Below are positions 10,286 through 25,794 of a stretch of DNA of 64,000 bases, one piece after another (the first letter of the stretch is position 1; each line of letters begins with the position of its first letter). The stretch is taken from assembly GCF_029227915.1 (NCBI RefSeq), contig NC_079883.1, forward strand, positions 9,424,001 through 9,488,000, in the 5' to 3' direction. The position numbers and the translations under genes were made by a program. The notes under the pieces were generated by a model, which saw only the letters and a program-made list of their open reading frames with translations, did no database searches and was not told the DNA's origin. The DNA comes from Hydractinia symbiolongicarpus. Taxonomy: Eukaryota; Cnidaria; Hydrozoa; Anthoathecata; Hydractiniidae.

Positions 10286-10561
10286 ACACATCCATAAAAA
10301 ATATTACGGCTAGCTTTTTATATCAAACTTTGTTCTGCTTTCTGTTTAAATTTTATGCTACATAAAAATTTTATGCTACATAAAGTTTGACAATGTTAAA
10401 AATATGAAGGGCAAGAAAAGTAAAAGCAAGAAAATAAGAAATTTAAAAACGAAAATACTTAAACTTAGGGAATCTAATCTTAAAATTACTCTTTTTTAAC
10501 TGTTTAAGTGACTTAAACAAGTTTAACTTTGTACCAAGATAATGTTTTTTTGTAAATGTGT

Positions 10562-10577
10562 GGCTATAAAAATAGCC
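10562..10577 (-). terminator. H1 mRNA 3' stem-loop
   Basis: Identical to 4686. Confidence 0.95.
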
Positions 10578-10609
10578 GTTTGTTAATGTAATAGCCAGAT
10601 ACACACAAA

Positions 10610-11161
10610 TTATTTTTTTGCGGTCTTCTTTGCTGCCTTTTTGGGAGTCTTTTTGACCTTCTTTGCTGCAGGTTTTTTAGCAACAGGCTTCTTTGTGGGT
10701 TTCTTAGCTGCTGGTTTCTTAGCCGAGGCTTTCTTTGTGGCAGGCTTCTTTGCTGCTTTCTTTGGCGTGCTCTTCTTTGCTGGCTTCTTTTTTGGTGTAC
10801 TTTTCTTTGCAGTAGGCTTCTTTGCCGTTGGCTTTTTTGCTGCGGCCTTTTTCTTAGGTTTTTCTTTTTTTACCTGACCTAGCTTGAATGATCCAGAAGC
10901 ACCAGTGCCTTTAGTTTGAATCAAATCGCCTGATGTTACTCCTCGTTTAAGAGCCATTTTCAGATGATGATCTGAGTTTTCAGCAACTTTGTAATTTGCA
11001 TGAATATATTTTGTAATAGCTTGGCGAGATGAACCACCGCGTTCCTTTAGGGTAGCGATAGCAGCCTTGATCATGTCCACATATTTAGGGTGATCAGCTG
11101 TCTTCTTTGCAGCAGGTTTCTTCTTGGGTGCGATTTTCTTTGGAGAAGCTGCTTCACTCAT
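10610..11161 (-). CDS. H1: Linker histone H1
   Basis: 183-residue long-tail allele, identical to 4734. Confidence 0.98.
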   Translation of the reverse strand: MSEAASPKKIAPKKKPAAKKTADHPKYVDMIKAAIATLKERGGSSRQAITKYIHANYKVAENSDHHLKMALKRGVTSGDLIQTKGTGASGSFKLGQVKKEKPKKKAAAKKPTAKKPTAKKSTPKKKPAKKSTPKKAAKKPATKKASAKKPAAKKPTKKPVAKKPAAKKVKKTPKKAAKKTAKK

Positions 11162-11740
11162 TTTTAATGTTTTCTTACAACAATCCAACGATAAACGATG
11201 CTTGTTATCACAGTAGAAGTATACTAAACATTACCGTGTAAATGAGATATAATTTAAGACGGTGCGAAGTATGCGGACGTAAAAGTACCACTCCCGGGAA
11301 TTGATTTGGCGCGAAAACAGAAATGTGTGTTTCTGTACATCGTATAATGTCCGTTTTGGGTGCCGCGACTATGCGAAAGCATGTTAATTTTTATTTGTAG
11401 CACGACGCAATAGTCTGAAAGAGAAGCTGCTGGAGTTTGAGGTCTTCAGCATTACATCTACTCTGTTAATTTGGGCTTCTTCCGCGCCCGTGTTAGGATT
11501 TTCATAAAGCGTTCTTTGGTTTGCGTTGCGTATGTCGGCCTACATCATCGACACGGCCTGTTTCCGGCTATTAGGAGCAATTCATATATTGGGCACTGCG
11601 TTTCGACTTTTTTATTAGACCACAGTAAAAAAATTCACTCACAGAAGTCCCTTTCTTTCATGGCTACAAACACGAAGAATTCTGTCGTAAGTAAAACGAA
11701 TGCGCAAGCCAAAATAACGATGGGGCGAAGTCATAAGCAT

Positions 11741-11813
11741 GGCCCTGTGGCCCAATGGATAAGGCATCTGACTACGAATCAGGGGATTCCAGGTTCGACT
11801 CCTGGCAGGGTCG
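11741..11813 (+). tRNA. tRNA-Arg (ACG)
   Basis: Identical to 5865, both internal boxes intact. Confidence 0.97.
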
Positions 11814-12135
11814 CACTGTCGCATTTCGGCTGCATGGTCTACTGTGTAACGCGCGCGCACGTTCTGGCGTAATGCGTTGATAAACGGAATGTACGCAGTC
11901 ATATTGGAAAGTAATATCACGCACTTAGTATCGTCGCCTTTGTTAGCATTCATGTAAGTTACCATCCACTCGCTACAGTCGCTCTCCATCCTACGGCTAA
12001 ATCAACAGCCGTGATTTTTACTATGTCGCCGTCCATCCGTACGCGGTGACAGTTGTAAGCTTTACAGTAACGTGACATGCTCCACAAGCAGTTACGGTGT
12101 GTGGACGATGCCTATCATGGCAACGCTTGTTCTTT

Positions 12136-12320
12136 ATCGCTTCTCGGCCTAATGGCTAAGATCAAGTGTAGTATCTGTTCTTATCAGTTTAATATCTGGT
12201 AGGCCATTCTCTGAATGGTCAGTATATTAATCTGATTTTTGGCCTTGGGTCATGGAGGTGGATTCATTCACGCCGTGACCACGGGTTGCCTTGGTGTTGC
12301 ACTATTACCGATGGCGGCCC
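12136..12320 (+). ncRNA. U2: U2 snRNA
   Basis: Identical to 6260. Confidence 0.96.
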
Positions 12321-12512
12321 ACATAAGCAATAAAAGAATAATAGCAGTCCTCTTTCCGACGGCACTCTGCATAGTCTACGGCGGGAACAAAACGCGTACA
12401 CTGGGGGAGAATACAGCCTATGCCCCGCGACACGGCAGTTTATAACACACTCAAGCCACAAGCATTAACAAACTTTGAAGGGTACCCTCATGCTACGGTG
12501 CAGTTCCAACTC

Positions 12513-12677
12513 ATACTTACCTGACGGGGAAGTAAAGACTGATCAATGAGGGTTTTCTTCCAGAGTGAGGCTCTTGCATTGCACTACGCTTGGGCTGACC
12601 TCTGCGATTACTGCAAACGTCAGTAACTCGACCGTACAATTTCTGGTAGTGGGGGCCTGCGTCCGCGCTCGCCCCCT
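12513..12677 (+). ncRNA. U1: U1 snRNA
   Basis: Identical to 6637. Confidence 0.96.
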
Positions 12678-13028
12678 CCTTAAGTCAAAATGAATGAGCT
12701 TAGAAAAGTTGCGCGGCCAAATGTCGGTGGTGACTTAAACGCTAAGGTAAAACCTCGCTTGGCTGTTACGAAACGTGATTGCGATATAAGTCCTCGGAAG
12801 GCGGCGGAATTTTATTTTATTTGCCATTCCGTCAGGGTTATTGGATGATCGGCAATAGATCGAGTTTGTATGCATTTGAAAGCTCTTTTTTCTCGTACTA
12901 TCACCTGAAAATGTCGTAGGAAAATGTCATAGGAAACACTTTCAACAACCGCCACGTTCCTTAATTGTTATAACAAGAAATATATCACAGCACCATTGAA
13001 ATGAAAAGGCAACAAATGAAAATGAAAA

Positions 13029-13146
13029 GCCTACGACACCGGGAGTTCCCAGGCGGTCCCCCATCCAAGTACTATCCCGGCCCGACGATGCTTAACTTCC
13101 GTGATCAGACGAGAACGGGTGTGTTCATCGTGGTATGGCCGTAGAC
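13029..13146 (-). rRNA. 5S rRNA
   Basis: Identical to 7153. Confidence 0.97.
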
Positions 13147-13305
13147 ATTAGTAGGGGCAAATACGTGCAATTTATTTTGACGTTGTGATCAAATTTTTTT
13201 ATTTAATTTCTTTGAGTTACTTAGGACAAGGCGTATGCATGGATTATCTATTAGACTTTAAGGTTATAGTTTTGTGAAAAAAACAATGTTTTTTTAAAGA
13301 TGTGT

Positions 13306-13321
13306 GGCTATAAAAATAGCC
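13306..13321 (-). terminator. H2A mRNA 3' stem-loop
   Basis: Identical to 7430. Confidence 0.95.
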
Positions 13322-13343
13322 GTTGTTTTCTGAGTGTAGCGGT

Positions 13344-13724
13344 TTACTTCTTCTGTCCTTTGTCGTTCTTCTTTGGGAGTAAGACAGCTTGAATGTTTGG
13401 CAAAACACCACCAGCTGCAATGGTTACACCGCTCAAAAGTTTGTTTAATTCTTCATCATTACGAACAGCCAATTGTAAATGTCTTGGAATAATCCTAGCT
13501 TTTTTGTTGTCTCTTGCTGCGTTACCAGCCAACTCCAATATCTCAGCAGATAAATATTCCAAGACGGCTGCTAAGTAAACTGGTGCTCCAGATCCAATTC
13601 GGTTAGCATAGTGCCCTCTACGAAGGAATCTATGCACTCTACCGACTGGAAATTGAAGTCCAGCTCTTGAGGATCTTGTCTTGGCTTTAGCCTTAGCTTT
13701 TCCACCTTTTCCACGTCCAGACAT
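13344..13724 (-). CDS. H2A: Histone H2A
   Basis: Protein identical to 7468; head-to-head with H2B at 14009. Confidence 0.99.
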   Translation of the reverse strand: MSGRGKGGKAKAKAKTRSSRAGLQFPVGRVHRFLRRGHYANRIGSGAPVYLAAVLEYLSAEILELAGNAARDNKKARIIPRHLQLAVRNDEELNKLLSGVTIAAGGVLPNIQAVLLPKKNDKGQKK

Positions 13725-14008
13725 AACTGCGATTTGATTTGTAAGTTAATACAAAAACGTACGAATATTTAACGTAAGTGTTAACGAAATAAACTTTACT
13801 CGTTTTTTCATCATAAAAATAGGATCGAAATCATGTTTTTTTAACCAATCATAATTAAGTATTAAACAAAAGATTTTTTTTTTAACCAATTAAATTGCGT
13901 ATCGGCGTTTTCGGATCGAATTCGATCCGATTTTTTTACTTATAAACAAAAAGTTTTGACTTGCAGTTTAATGCTTATTTACAAGTTAAGTAGCAAAAAT
14001 TTTTAACC
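13725..14008. promoter_or_regulatory. Divergent H2A/H2B promoter
   Basis: Same elements as 7849, with palindrome at 13911-13930 and H2B TATA at 13941-13946. Confidence 0.75.
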
Positions 14009-14413
14009 ATGTCTGACGCAGCAGCTAAAGGAGGAAAACAGGCACCTAAAGTAGCCAAGAAAGGTGAAAAAAGAGCCGGCAAAAAAGGAGGAAAGATTGG
14101 TGGAACTGGTGAAAAGAAACGCAAGAGAAAGAGAAAGGAAAGTTATGCTATTTACATCTACAATGTTTTGAAACAAGTTCACCCAGATGTCGGAGTTTCA
14201 AGCAAAGCTATGAGCATCATGAACTCATTTGTCAACGACATCTTTGAGCGCATTGCTTCCGAAGCTTCGCGTTTGGCTCTTCAAAACAAAAAGTCGACCA
14301 TCTCTTCTCGTGAAATTCAAACCGCAGTACGTCTTCTCTTGCCTGGAGAACTTGCAAAACACGCAGTCAGTGAAGGAACAAAAGCCGTCACAAAATACAC
14401 AAGCAGCAAGTAA
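14009..14413 (+). CDS. H2B: Histone H2B
   Basis: Protein identical to 8133. Confidence 0.99.
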   Translation: MSDAAAKGGKQAPKVAKKGEKRAGKKGGKIGGTGEKKRKRKRKESYAIYIYNVLKQVHPDVGVSSKAMSIMNSFVNDIFERIASEASRLALQNKKSTISSREIQTAVRLLLPGELAKHAVSEGTKAVTKYTSSK

Positions 14414-14436
14414 ACCAACGTCTACCAAACACAAAC

Positions 14437-14452
14437 GGTCTTTTTTAAGACC
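14437..14452 (+). terminator. H2B mRNA 3' stem-loop
   Basis: GGTCTT/AAGACC hairpin, identical to 8561. Confidence 0.95.
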
Positions 14453-14835
14453 ACACATCTTTAAAAAAACATTTACTTGGCGTCACTACAAGTTAACCGA
14501 AGTTAATAAAACTTCTAAATAATGTGCTTAAGAACACTAGCCTACATTTAAAATACTTCCCCATGTGTGTGTGTGGATTAGCTTCACTTTTCATACGTAT
14601 TATTAGCTGTACTTGCAGAAAAGACAAGTACATTGATCCATGTTATTGCTTACATTTAACTTAACCCAGCTTTTCACGGAAACACTCCCAGGCAAATTAA
14701 CCCTACAAAGTATTTCTAAATTTTTTTTGTGTCATATATGACATAGTATCGTATAGCAATAAATGTAACTGTGACAAGACTTTACACATTGTGTAATTTG
14801 GAAGCGTGCACAAAGTAATGTTTTAAAAGATTTGT

Positions 14836-14851
14836 GGCTATAAAAATAGCC
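14836..14851 (-). terminator. H4 mRNA 3' stem-loop
   Basis: Identical to 8960. Confidence 0.95.
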
Positions 14852-14875
14852 GTTTTTGTTGAGCAATGACAACGC

Positions 14876-16124
<1,249 letters not shown>

Positions 16125-16145
16125 GCATCTTACCAAACAAAAAAC

Positions 16146-16161
16146 GGCTATTTTTATAGCC
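16146..16161 (+). terminator. H3 mRNA 3' stem-loop
   Basis: Identical to 4394. Confidence 0.95.
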
Positions 16162-16437
16162 ACACATCCATAAAAAATATTACGGCTAGCTTTTTATATC
16201 AAACTTTGTTCTGCTTTCTGTTTAAATTTTATGCTACATAAAAATTTTATGCTACATAAAGTTTGACAATGTTAAAAATATGAAGGGCAAGAAAAGTAAA
16301 AGCAAGAAAATAAGAAATTTAAAAACGAAAATACTTAAACTTAGGGAATCTAATCTTAAAATTACTCTTTTTTAACTGTTTAAGTGACTTAAACAAGTTT
16401 AACTTTGTACCAAGATAATGTTTTTTTGTAAATGTGT

Positions 16438-16453
16438 GGCTATAAAAATAGCC
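16438..16453 (-). terminator. H1 mRNA 3' stem-loop
   Basis: Identical to 4686. Confidence 0.95.
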
Positions 16454-16485
16454 GTTTGTTAATGTAATAGCCAGATACACACAAA

Positions 16486-17025
16486 TTATTTTTTTGCGGT
16501 CTTCTTTGCTGCCTTTTTGGGAGTCTTTTTGACCTTCTTTGCTGCAGGTTTTTTAGCAACAGGCTTCTTTGTGGGTTTCTTAGCTGCTGGTTTCTTAGCC
16601 GAGGCTTTCTTTGTGGCAGGCTTCTTTGCTGCTTTCTTTGGCGTGCTCTTCTTTTTTGGTGTACTTTTCTTTGCAGTAGGCTTCTTTGCCGTTGGCTTTT
16701 TTGCTGCGGCCTTTTTCTTAGGTTTTTCTTTTTTTACCTGACCTAGCTTGAATGATCCAGAAGCACCAGTGCCTTTAGTTTGAATCAAATCGCCTGATGT
16801 TACTCCTCGTTTAAGAGCCATTTTCAGATGATGATCTGAGTTTTCAGCAACTTTGTAATTTGCATGAATATATTTTGTAATAGCTTGGCGAGATGAACCA
16901 CCGCGTTCCTTTAGGGTAGCGATAGCAGCCTTGATCATGTCCACATATTTAGGGTGATCAGCTGTCTTCTTTGCAGCAGGTTTCTTCTTGGGTGCGATTT
17001 TCTTTGGAGAAGCTGCTTCACTCAT
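16486..17025 (-). CDS. H1: Linker histone H1, short-tail allele
   Basis: 179 residues: one PAKK unit is missing between the two STPKK motifs of the C-tail ([12 protein letters not shown] instead of [16 protein letters not shown]). The globular domain is unchanged. The same allele occurs in R5. The promoter has A>T at 17113 inside the TATA-like string (ATATAAT becomes ATTTAAT), seen only here. Confidence 0.97.
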   Translation of the reverse strand: MSEAASPKKIAPKKKPAAKKTADHPKYVDMIKAAIATLKERGGSSRQAITKYIHANYKVAENSDHHLKMALKRGVTSGDLIQTKGTGASGSFKLGQVKKEKPKKKAAAKKPTAKKPTAKKSTPKKKSTPKKAAKKPATKKASAKKPAAKKPTKKPVAKKPAAKKVKKTPKKAAKKTAKK

Positions 17026-17604
17026 TTTTAATGTTTTCTTACAACAATCCAACGATAAACGATGCTTGTTATCACAGTAGAAGTATACTAAACATTACCG
17101 TGTAAATGAGATTTAATTTAAGACGGTGCGAAGTATGCGGACGTAAAAGTACCACTCCCGGGAATTGATTTGGCGCGAAAACAGAAATGTGTGTTTCTGT
17201 ACATCGTATAATGTCCGTTTTGGGTGCCGCGACTATGCGAAAGCATGTTAATTTTTATTTGTAGCACGACGCAATAGTCTGAAAGAGAAGCTGCTGGAGT
17301 TTGAGGTCTTCAGCATTACATCTACTCTGTTAATTTGGGCTTCTTCCGCGCCCGTGTTAGGATTTTCATAAAGCGTTCTTTGGTTTGCGTTGCGTATGTC
17401 GGCCTACATCATCGACACGGCCTGTTTCCGGCTATTAGGAGCAATTCATATATTGGGCACTGCGTTTCGACTTTTTTATTAGACCACAGTAAAAAAATTC
17501 ACTCACAGAAGTCCCTTTCTTTCATGGCTACAAACACGAAGAATTCTGTCGTAAGTAAAACGAATGCGCAAGCCAAAATAACGATGGGGCGAAGTCATAA
17601 GCAT

Positions 17605-17677
17605 GGCCCTGTGGCCCAATGGATAAGGCATCTGACTACGAATCAGGGGATTCCAGGTTCGACTCCTGGCAGGGTCG
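17605..17677 (+). tRNA. tRNA-Arg (ACG)
   Basis: Identical to 5865. Confidence 0.97.
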
Positions 17678-17999
17678 CACTGTCGCATTTCGGCTGCATG
17701 GTCTACTGTGTAACGCGCGCGCACGTTCTGGCGTAATGCGTTGATAAACGGAATGTACGCAGTCATATTGGAAAGTAATATCACGCACTTAGTATCGTCG
17801 CCTTTGTTAGCATTCATGTAAGTTACCATCCACTCGCTACAGTCGCTCTCCATCCTACGGCTAAATCAACAGCCGTGATTTTTACTATGTCGCCGTCCAT
17901 CCGTACGCGGTGACAGTTGTAAGCTTTACAGTAACGTGACATGCTCCACAAGCAGTTACGGTGTGTGGACGATGCCTATCATGGCAACGCTTGTTCTTT

Positions 18000-18184
18000 A
18001 TCGCTTCTCGGCCTAATGGCTAAGATCAAGTGTAGTATCTGTTCTTATCAGTTTAATATCTGGTAGGCCATTCTCTGAATGGTCAGTATATTAATCTGAT
18101 TTTTGGCCTTGGGTCATGGAGGTGGATTCATTCACGCCGTGACCACGGGTTGCCTTGGTGTTGCACTATTACCGATGGCGGCCC
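18000..18184 (+). ncRNA. U2: U2 snRNA
   Basis: Identical to 6260. Confidence 0.96.
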
Positions 18185-18376
18185 ACATAAGCAATAAAAG
18201 AATAATAGCAGTCCTCTTTCCGACGGCACTCTGCATAGTCTACGGCGGGAACAAAACGCGTACACTGGGGGAGAATACAGCCTATGCCCCGCGACACGGC
18301 AGTTTATAACACACTCAAGCCACAAGCATTAACAAACTTTGAAGGGTACCCTCATGCTACGGTGCAGTTCCAACTC

Positions 18377-18541
18377 ATACTTACCTGACGGGGAAGTAAA
18401 GACTGATCAATGAGGGTTTTCTTCCAGAGTGAGGCTCTTGCATTGCACTACGCTTGGGCTGACCTCTGCGATTACTGCAAACGTCAGTAACTCGACCGTA
18501 CAATTTCTGGTAGTGGGGGCCTGCGTCCGCGCTCGCCCCCT
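18377..18541 (+). ncRNA. U1: U1 snRNA
   Basis: Identical to 6637. Confidence 0.96.
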
Positions 18542-18892
18542 CCTTAAGTCAAAATGAATGAGCTTAGAAAAGTTGCGCGGCCAAATGTCGGTGGTGACTT
18601 AAACGCTAAGGTAAAACCTCGCTTGGCTGTTACGAAACGTGATTGCGATATAAGTCCTCGGAAGGCGGCGGAATTTTATTTTATTTGCCATTCCGTCAGG
18701 GTTATTGGATGATCGGCAATAGATCGAGTTTGTATGCATTTGAAAGCTCTTTTTTCTCGTACTATCACCTGAAAATGTCGTAGGAAAATGTCATAGGAAA
18801 CACTTTCAACAACCGCCACGTTCCTTAATTGTTATAACAAGAAATATATCACAGCACCATTGAAATGAAAAGGCAACAAATGAAAATGAAAA

Positions 18893-19010
18893 GCCTACGA
18901 CACCGGGAGTTCCCAGGCGGTCCCCCATCCAAGTACTATCCCGGCCCGACGATGCTTAACTTCCGTGATCAGACGAGAACGGGTGTGTTCATCGTGGTAT
19001 GGCCGTAGAC
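18893..19010 (-). rRNA. 5S rRNA
   Basis: Identical to 7153. Confidence 0.97.
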
Positions 19011-19169
19011 ATTAGTAGGGGCAAATACGTGCAATTTATTTTGACGTTGTGATCAAATTTTTTTATTTAATTTCTTTGAGTTACTTAGGACAAGGCGTAT
19101 GCATGGATTATCTATTAGACTTTAAGGTTATAGTTTTGTGAAAAAAACAATGTTTTTTTAAAGATGTGT

Positions 19170-19185
19170 GGCTATAAAAATAGCC
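19170..19185 (-). terminator. H2A mRNA 3' stem-loop
   Basis: Identical to 7430. Confidence 0.95.
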
Positions 19186-19207
19186 GTTGTTTTCTGAGTG
19201 TAGCGGT

Positions 19208-19588
19208 TTACTTCTTCTGTCCTTTGTCGTTCTTCTTTGGGAGTAAGACAGCTTGAATGTTTGGCAAAACACCACCAGCTGCAATGGTTACACCGCTCAA
19301 AAGTTTGTTTAATTCTTCATCATTACGAACAGCCAATTGTAAATGTCTTGGAATAATCCTAGCTTTTTTGTTGTCTCTTGCTGCGTTACCAGCCAACTCC
19401 AATATCTCAGCAGATAAATATTCCAAGACGGCTGCTAAGTAAACTGGTGCTCCAGATCCAATTCGGTTAGCATAGTGCCCTCTACGAAGGAATCTATGCA
19501 CTCTACCGACTGGAAATTGAAGTCCAGCTCTTGAGGATCTTGTCTTGGCTTTAGCCTTAGCTTTTCCACCTTTTCCACGTCCAGACAT
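19208..19588 (-). CDS. H2A: Histone H2A
   Basis: Protein identical to 7468; head-to-head with H2B at 19873. Confidence 0.99.
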   Translation of the reverse strand: MSGRGKGGKAKAKAKTRSSRAGLQFPVGRVHRFLRRGHYANRIGSGAPVYLAAVLEYLSAEILELAGNAARDNKKARIIPRHLQLAVRNDEELNKLLSGVTIAAGGVLPNIQAVLLPKKNDKGQKK

Positions 19589-19872
19589 AACTGCGATTTG
19601 ATTTGTAAGTTAATACAAAAACGTACGAATATTTAACGTAAGTGTTAACGAAATAAACTTTACTCGTTTTTTCATCATAAAAATAGGATCGAAATCATGT
19701 TTTTTTAACCAATCATAATTAAGTATTAAACAAAAGATTTTTTTTTTAACCAATTAAATTGCGTATCGGCGTTTTCGGATCGAATTCGATCCGATTTTTT
19801 TACTTATAAACAAAAAGTTTTGACTTGCAGTTTAATGCTTATTTACAAGTTAAGTAGCAAAAATTTTTAACC
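19589..19872. promoter_or_regulatory. Divergent H2A/H2B promoter
   Basis: Same elements as 7849; palindrome at 19775-19794. Confidence 0.75.
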
Positions 19873-20277
19873 ATGTCTGACGCAGCAGCTAAAGGAGGAA
19901 AACAGGCACCTAAAGTAGCCAAGAAAGGTGAAAAAAGAGCCGGCAAAAAAGGAGGAAAGATTGGTGGAACTGGTGAAAAGAAACGCAAGAGAAAGAGAAA
20001 GGAAAGTTATGCTATTTACATCTACAATGTTTTGAAACAAGTTCACCCAGATGTCGGAGTTTCAAGCAAAGCTATGAGCATCATGAACTCATTTGTCAAC
20101 GACATCTTTGAGCGCATTGCTTCCGAAGCTTCGCGTTTGGCTCTTCAAAACAAAAAGTCGACCATCTCTTCTCGTGAAATTCAAACCGCAGTACGTCTTC
20201 TCTTGCCTGGAGAACTTGCAAAACACGCAGTCAGTGAAGGAACAAAAGCCGTCACAAAATACACAAGCAGCAAGTAA
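19873..20277 (+). CDS. H2B: Histone H2B
   Basis: Protein identical to 8133. Confidence 0.99.
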   Translation: MSDAAAKGGKQAPKVAKKGEKRAGKKGGKIGGTGEKKRKRKRKESYAIYIYNVLKQVHPDVGVSSKAMSIMNSFVNDIFERIASEASRLALQNKKSTISSREIQTAVRLLLPGELAKHAVSEGTKAVTKYTSSK

Positions 20278-20300
20278 ACCAACGTCTACCAAACACAAAC

Positions 20301-20316
20301 GGTCTTTTTTAAGACC
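20301..20316 (+). terminator. H2B mRNA 3' stem-loop
   Basis: Identical to 8561. Confidence 0.95.
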
Positions 20317-20699
20317 ACACATCTTTAAAAAAACATTTACTTGGCGTCACTACAAGTTAACCGAAGTTAATAAAACTTCTAAATAATGTGCTTAAGAACA
20401 CTAGCCTACATTTAAAATACTTCCCCATGTGTGTGTGTGGATTAGCTTCACTTTTCATACGTATTATTAGCTGTACTTGCAGAAAAGACAAGTACATTGA
20501 TCCATGTTATTGCTTACATTTAACTTAACCCAGCTTTTCACGGAAACACTCCCAGGCAAATTAACCCTACAAAGTATTTCTAAATTTTTTTTGTGTCATA
20601 TATGACATAGTATCGTATAGCAATAAATGTAACTGTGACAAGACTTTACACATTGTGTAATTTGGAAGCGTGCACAAAGTAATGTTTTAAAAGATTTGT

Positions 20700-20715
20700 G
20701 GCTATAAAAATAGCC
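20700..20715 (-). terminator. H4 mRNA 3' stem-loop
   Basis: Identical to 8960. Confidence 0.95.
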
Positions 20716-20739
20716 GTTTTTGTTGAGCAATGACAACGC

Positions 20740-21988
<1,249 letters not shown>

Positions 21989-22009
21989 GCATCTTACCAA
22001 ACAAAAAAC

Positions 22010-22025
22010 GGCTATTTTTATAGCC
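22010..22025 (+). terminator. H3 mRNA 3' stem-loop
   Basis: Identical to 4394. Confidence 0.95.
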
Positions 22026-22301
22026 ACACATCCATAAAAAATATTACGGCTAGCTTTTTATATCAAACTTTGTTCTGCTTTCTGTTTAAATTTTATGCTA
22101 CATAAAAATTTTATGCTACATAAAGTTTGACAATGTTAAAAATATGAAGGGCAAGAAAAGTAAAAGCAAGAAAATAAGAAATTTAAAAACGAAAATACTT
22201 AAACTTAGGGAATCTAATCTTAAAATTACTCTTTTTTAACTGTTTAAGTGACTTAAACAAGTTTAACTTTGTACCAAGATAATGTTTTTTTGTAAATGTG
22301 T

Positions 22302-22317
22302 GGCTATAAAAATAGCC
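22302..22317 (-). terminator. Orphan H1 3' stem-loop
   Basis: Identical to 4686, but its H1 gene is deleted; the breakpoint is 28 bases away at 22345. Confidence 0.93.
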
Positions 22318-22465
22318 GTTTGTTAATGTAATAGCCAGATACACAAAATGTCGTAGGAAAATGTCATAGGAAACACTTTCAACAACCGCCACGTTCCTTA
22401 ATTGTTATAACAAGAAATATATCACAGCACCATTGAAATGAAAAGGCAACAAATGAAAATGAAAA

Positions 22466-22513
22466 GCCTACGACACCGGGAGTTCCCAGGCGGTCCCCCA
22501 TCCAAGTACTATC
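22466..22513 (-). pseudogene. 5S rRNA fragment (3' part)
   Basis: 48 bases matching nt 71-118 of the 5S gene at 7153. The 5' 70 nt, including the box A region of the internal promoter, are deleted, so it should not be transcribed as 5S. A copy of the TTTT terminator remains beside it. Confidence 0.93.
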
Positions 22514-22519
22514 ACTATT

Positions 22520-22530
22520 GCAGCAAGTAA
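22520..22530 (+). pseudogene. H2B: H2B remnant (last three codons and stop)
   Basis: GCAGCAAGTAA is the end of the H2B frame (Ser-Ser-Lys-stop), followed by the unchanged H2B 3' flank. Everything upstream is lost. Confidence 0.88.
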
Positions 22531-22553
22531 ACCAACGTCTACCAAACACAAAC

Positions 22554-22569
22554 GGTCTTTTTTAAGACC
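22554..22569 (+). terminator. Orphan H2B 3' stem-loop
   Basis: GGTCTT/AAGACC hairpin identical to 8561, without a coding region. Confidence 0.93.
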
Positions 22570-22952
22570 ACACATCTTTAAAAAAACATTTACTTGGCGT
22601 CACTACAAGTTAACCGAAGTTAATAAAACTTCTAAATAATGTGCTTAAGAACACTAGCCTACATTTAAAATACTTCCCCATGTGTGTGTGTGGATTAGCT
22701 TCACTTTTCATACGTATTATTAGCTGTACTTGCAGAAAAGACAAGTACATTGATCCATGTTATTGCTTACATTTAACTTAACCCAGCTTTTCACGGAAAC
22801 ACTCCCAGGCAAATTAACCCTACAAAGTATTTCTAAATTTTTTTTGTGTCATATATGACATAGTATCGTATAGCAATAAATGTAACTGTGACAAGACTTT
22901 ACACATTGTGTAATTTGGAAGCGTGCACAAAGTAATGTTTTAAAAGATTTGT

Positions 22953-22968
22953 GGCTATAAAAATAGCC
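22953..22968 (-). terminator. H4 mRNA 3' stem-loop
   Basis: Identical to 8960. Confidence 0.95.
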
Positions 22969-22992
22969 GTTTTTGTTGAGCAATGACAACGC

Positions 22993-24241
<1,249 letters not shown>

Positions 24242-24262
24242 GCATCTTACCAAACAAAAAAC

Positions 24263-24278
24263 GGCTATTTTTATAGCC
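24263..24278 (+). terminator. H3 mRNA 3' stem-loop
   Basis: Identical to 4394. Confidence 0.95.
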
Positions 24279-24554
24279 ACACATCCATAAAAAATATTAC
24301 GGCTAGCTTTTTATATCAAACTTTGTTCTGCTTTCTGTTTAAATTTTATGCTACATAAAAATTTTATGCTACATAAAGTTTGACAATGTTAAAAATATGA
24401 AGGGCAAGAAAAGTAAAAGCAAGAAAATAAGAAATTTAAAAACGAAAATACTTAAACTTAGGGAATCTAATCTTAAAATTACTCTTTTTTAACTGTTTAA
24501 GTGACTTAAACAAGTTTAACTTTGTACCAAGATAATGTTTTTTTGTAAATGTGT

Positions 24555-24570
24555 GGCTATAAAAATAGCC
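24555..24570 (-). terminator. H1 mRNA 3' stem-loop
   Basis: Identical to 4686. Confidence 0.95.
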
Positions 24571-24602
24571 GTTTGTTAATGTAATAGCCAGATACACACA
24601 AA

Positions 24603-25142
24603 TTATTTTTTTGCGGTCTTCTTTGCTGCCTTTTTGGGAGTCTTTTTGACCTTCTTTGCTGCAGGTTTTTTAGCAACAGGCTTCTTTGTGGGTTTCTTAG
24701 CTGCTGGTTTCTTAGCCGAGGCTTTCTTTGTGGCAGGCTTCTTTGCTGCTTTCTTTGGCGTGCTCTTCTTTTTTGGTGTACTTTTCTTTGCAGTAGGCTT
24801 CTTTGCCGTTGGCTTTTTTGCTGCGGCCTTTTTCTTAGGTTTTTCTTTTTTTACCTGACCTAGCTTGAATGATCCAGAAGCACCAGTGCCTTTAGTTTGA
24901 ATCAAATCGCCTGATGTTACTCCTCGTTTAAGAGCCATTTTCAGATGATGATCTGAGTTTTCAGCAACTTTGTAATTTGCATGAATATATTTTGTAATAG
25001 CTTGGCGAGATGAACCACCGCGTTCCTTTAGGGTAGCGATAGCAGCCTTGATCATGTCCACATATTTAGGGTGATCAGCTGTCTTCTTTGCAGCAGGTTT
25101 CTTCTTGGGTGCGATTTTCTTTGGAGAAGCTGCTTCACTCAT
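24603..25142 (-). CDS. H1: Linker histone H1, short-tail allele
   Basis: 179 residues, lacking the same PAKK unit as 16486. It has the common TATA-like string, not the R3 variant, so the deletion and the R3 promoter change arose separately. Confidence 0.97.
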   Translation of the reverse strand: MSEAASPKKIAPKKKPAAKKTADHPKYVDMIKAAIATLKERGGSSRQAITKYIHANYKVAENSDHHLKMALKRGVTSGDLIQTKGTGASGSFKLGQVKKEKPKKKAAAKKPTAKKPTAKKSTPKKKSTPKKAAKKPATKKASAKKPAAKKPTKKPVAKKPAAKKVKKTPKKAAKKTAKK

Positions 25143-25721
25143 TTTTAATGTTTTCTTACAACAATCCAACGATAAACGATGCTTGTTATCACAGTAGAAG
25201 TATACTAAACATTACCGTGTAAATGAGATATAATTTAAGACGGTGCGAAGTATGCGGACGTAAAAGTACCACTCCCGGGAATTGATTTGGCGCGAAAACA
25301 GAAATGTGTGTTTCTGTACATCGTATAATGTCCGTTTTGGGTGCCGCGACTATGCGAAAGCATGTTAATTTTTATTTGTAGCACGACGCAATAGTCTGAA
25401 AGAGAAGCTGCTGGAGTTTGAGGTCTTCAGCATTACATCTACTCTGTTAATTTGGGCTTCTTCCGCGCCCGTGTTAGGATTTTCATAAAGCGTTCTTTGG
25501 TTTGCGTTGCGTATGTCGGCCTACATCATCGACACGGCCTGTTTCCGGCTATTAGGAGCAATTCATATATTGGGCACTGCGTTTCGACTTTTTTATTAGA
25601 CCACAGTAAAAAAATTCACTCACAGAAGTCCCTTTCTTTCATGGCTACAAACACGAAGAATTCTGTCGTAAGTAAAACGAATGCGCAAGCCAAAATAACG
25701 ATGGGGCGAAGTCATAAGCAT

Positions 25722-25794
25722 GGCCCTGTGGCCCAATGGATAAGGCATCTGACTACGAATCAGGGGATTCCATGTTCGACTCCTGGCAGGGTCG
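25722..25794 (+). tRNA. tRNA-Arg (ACG) with T-stem mutation
   Basis: As 5865 except G>T at 25773, tRNA position 52. This breaks the 52-62 pair of the T-stem and changes the first base of the Pol III B box (TGTTCGACTCC). Acceptor, D and anticodon arms are unchanged. Likely weakened, possibly a pseudogene. Confidence 0.85.
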
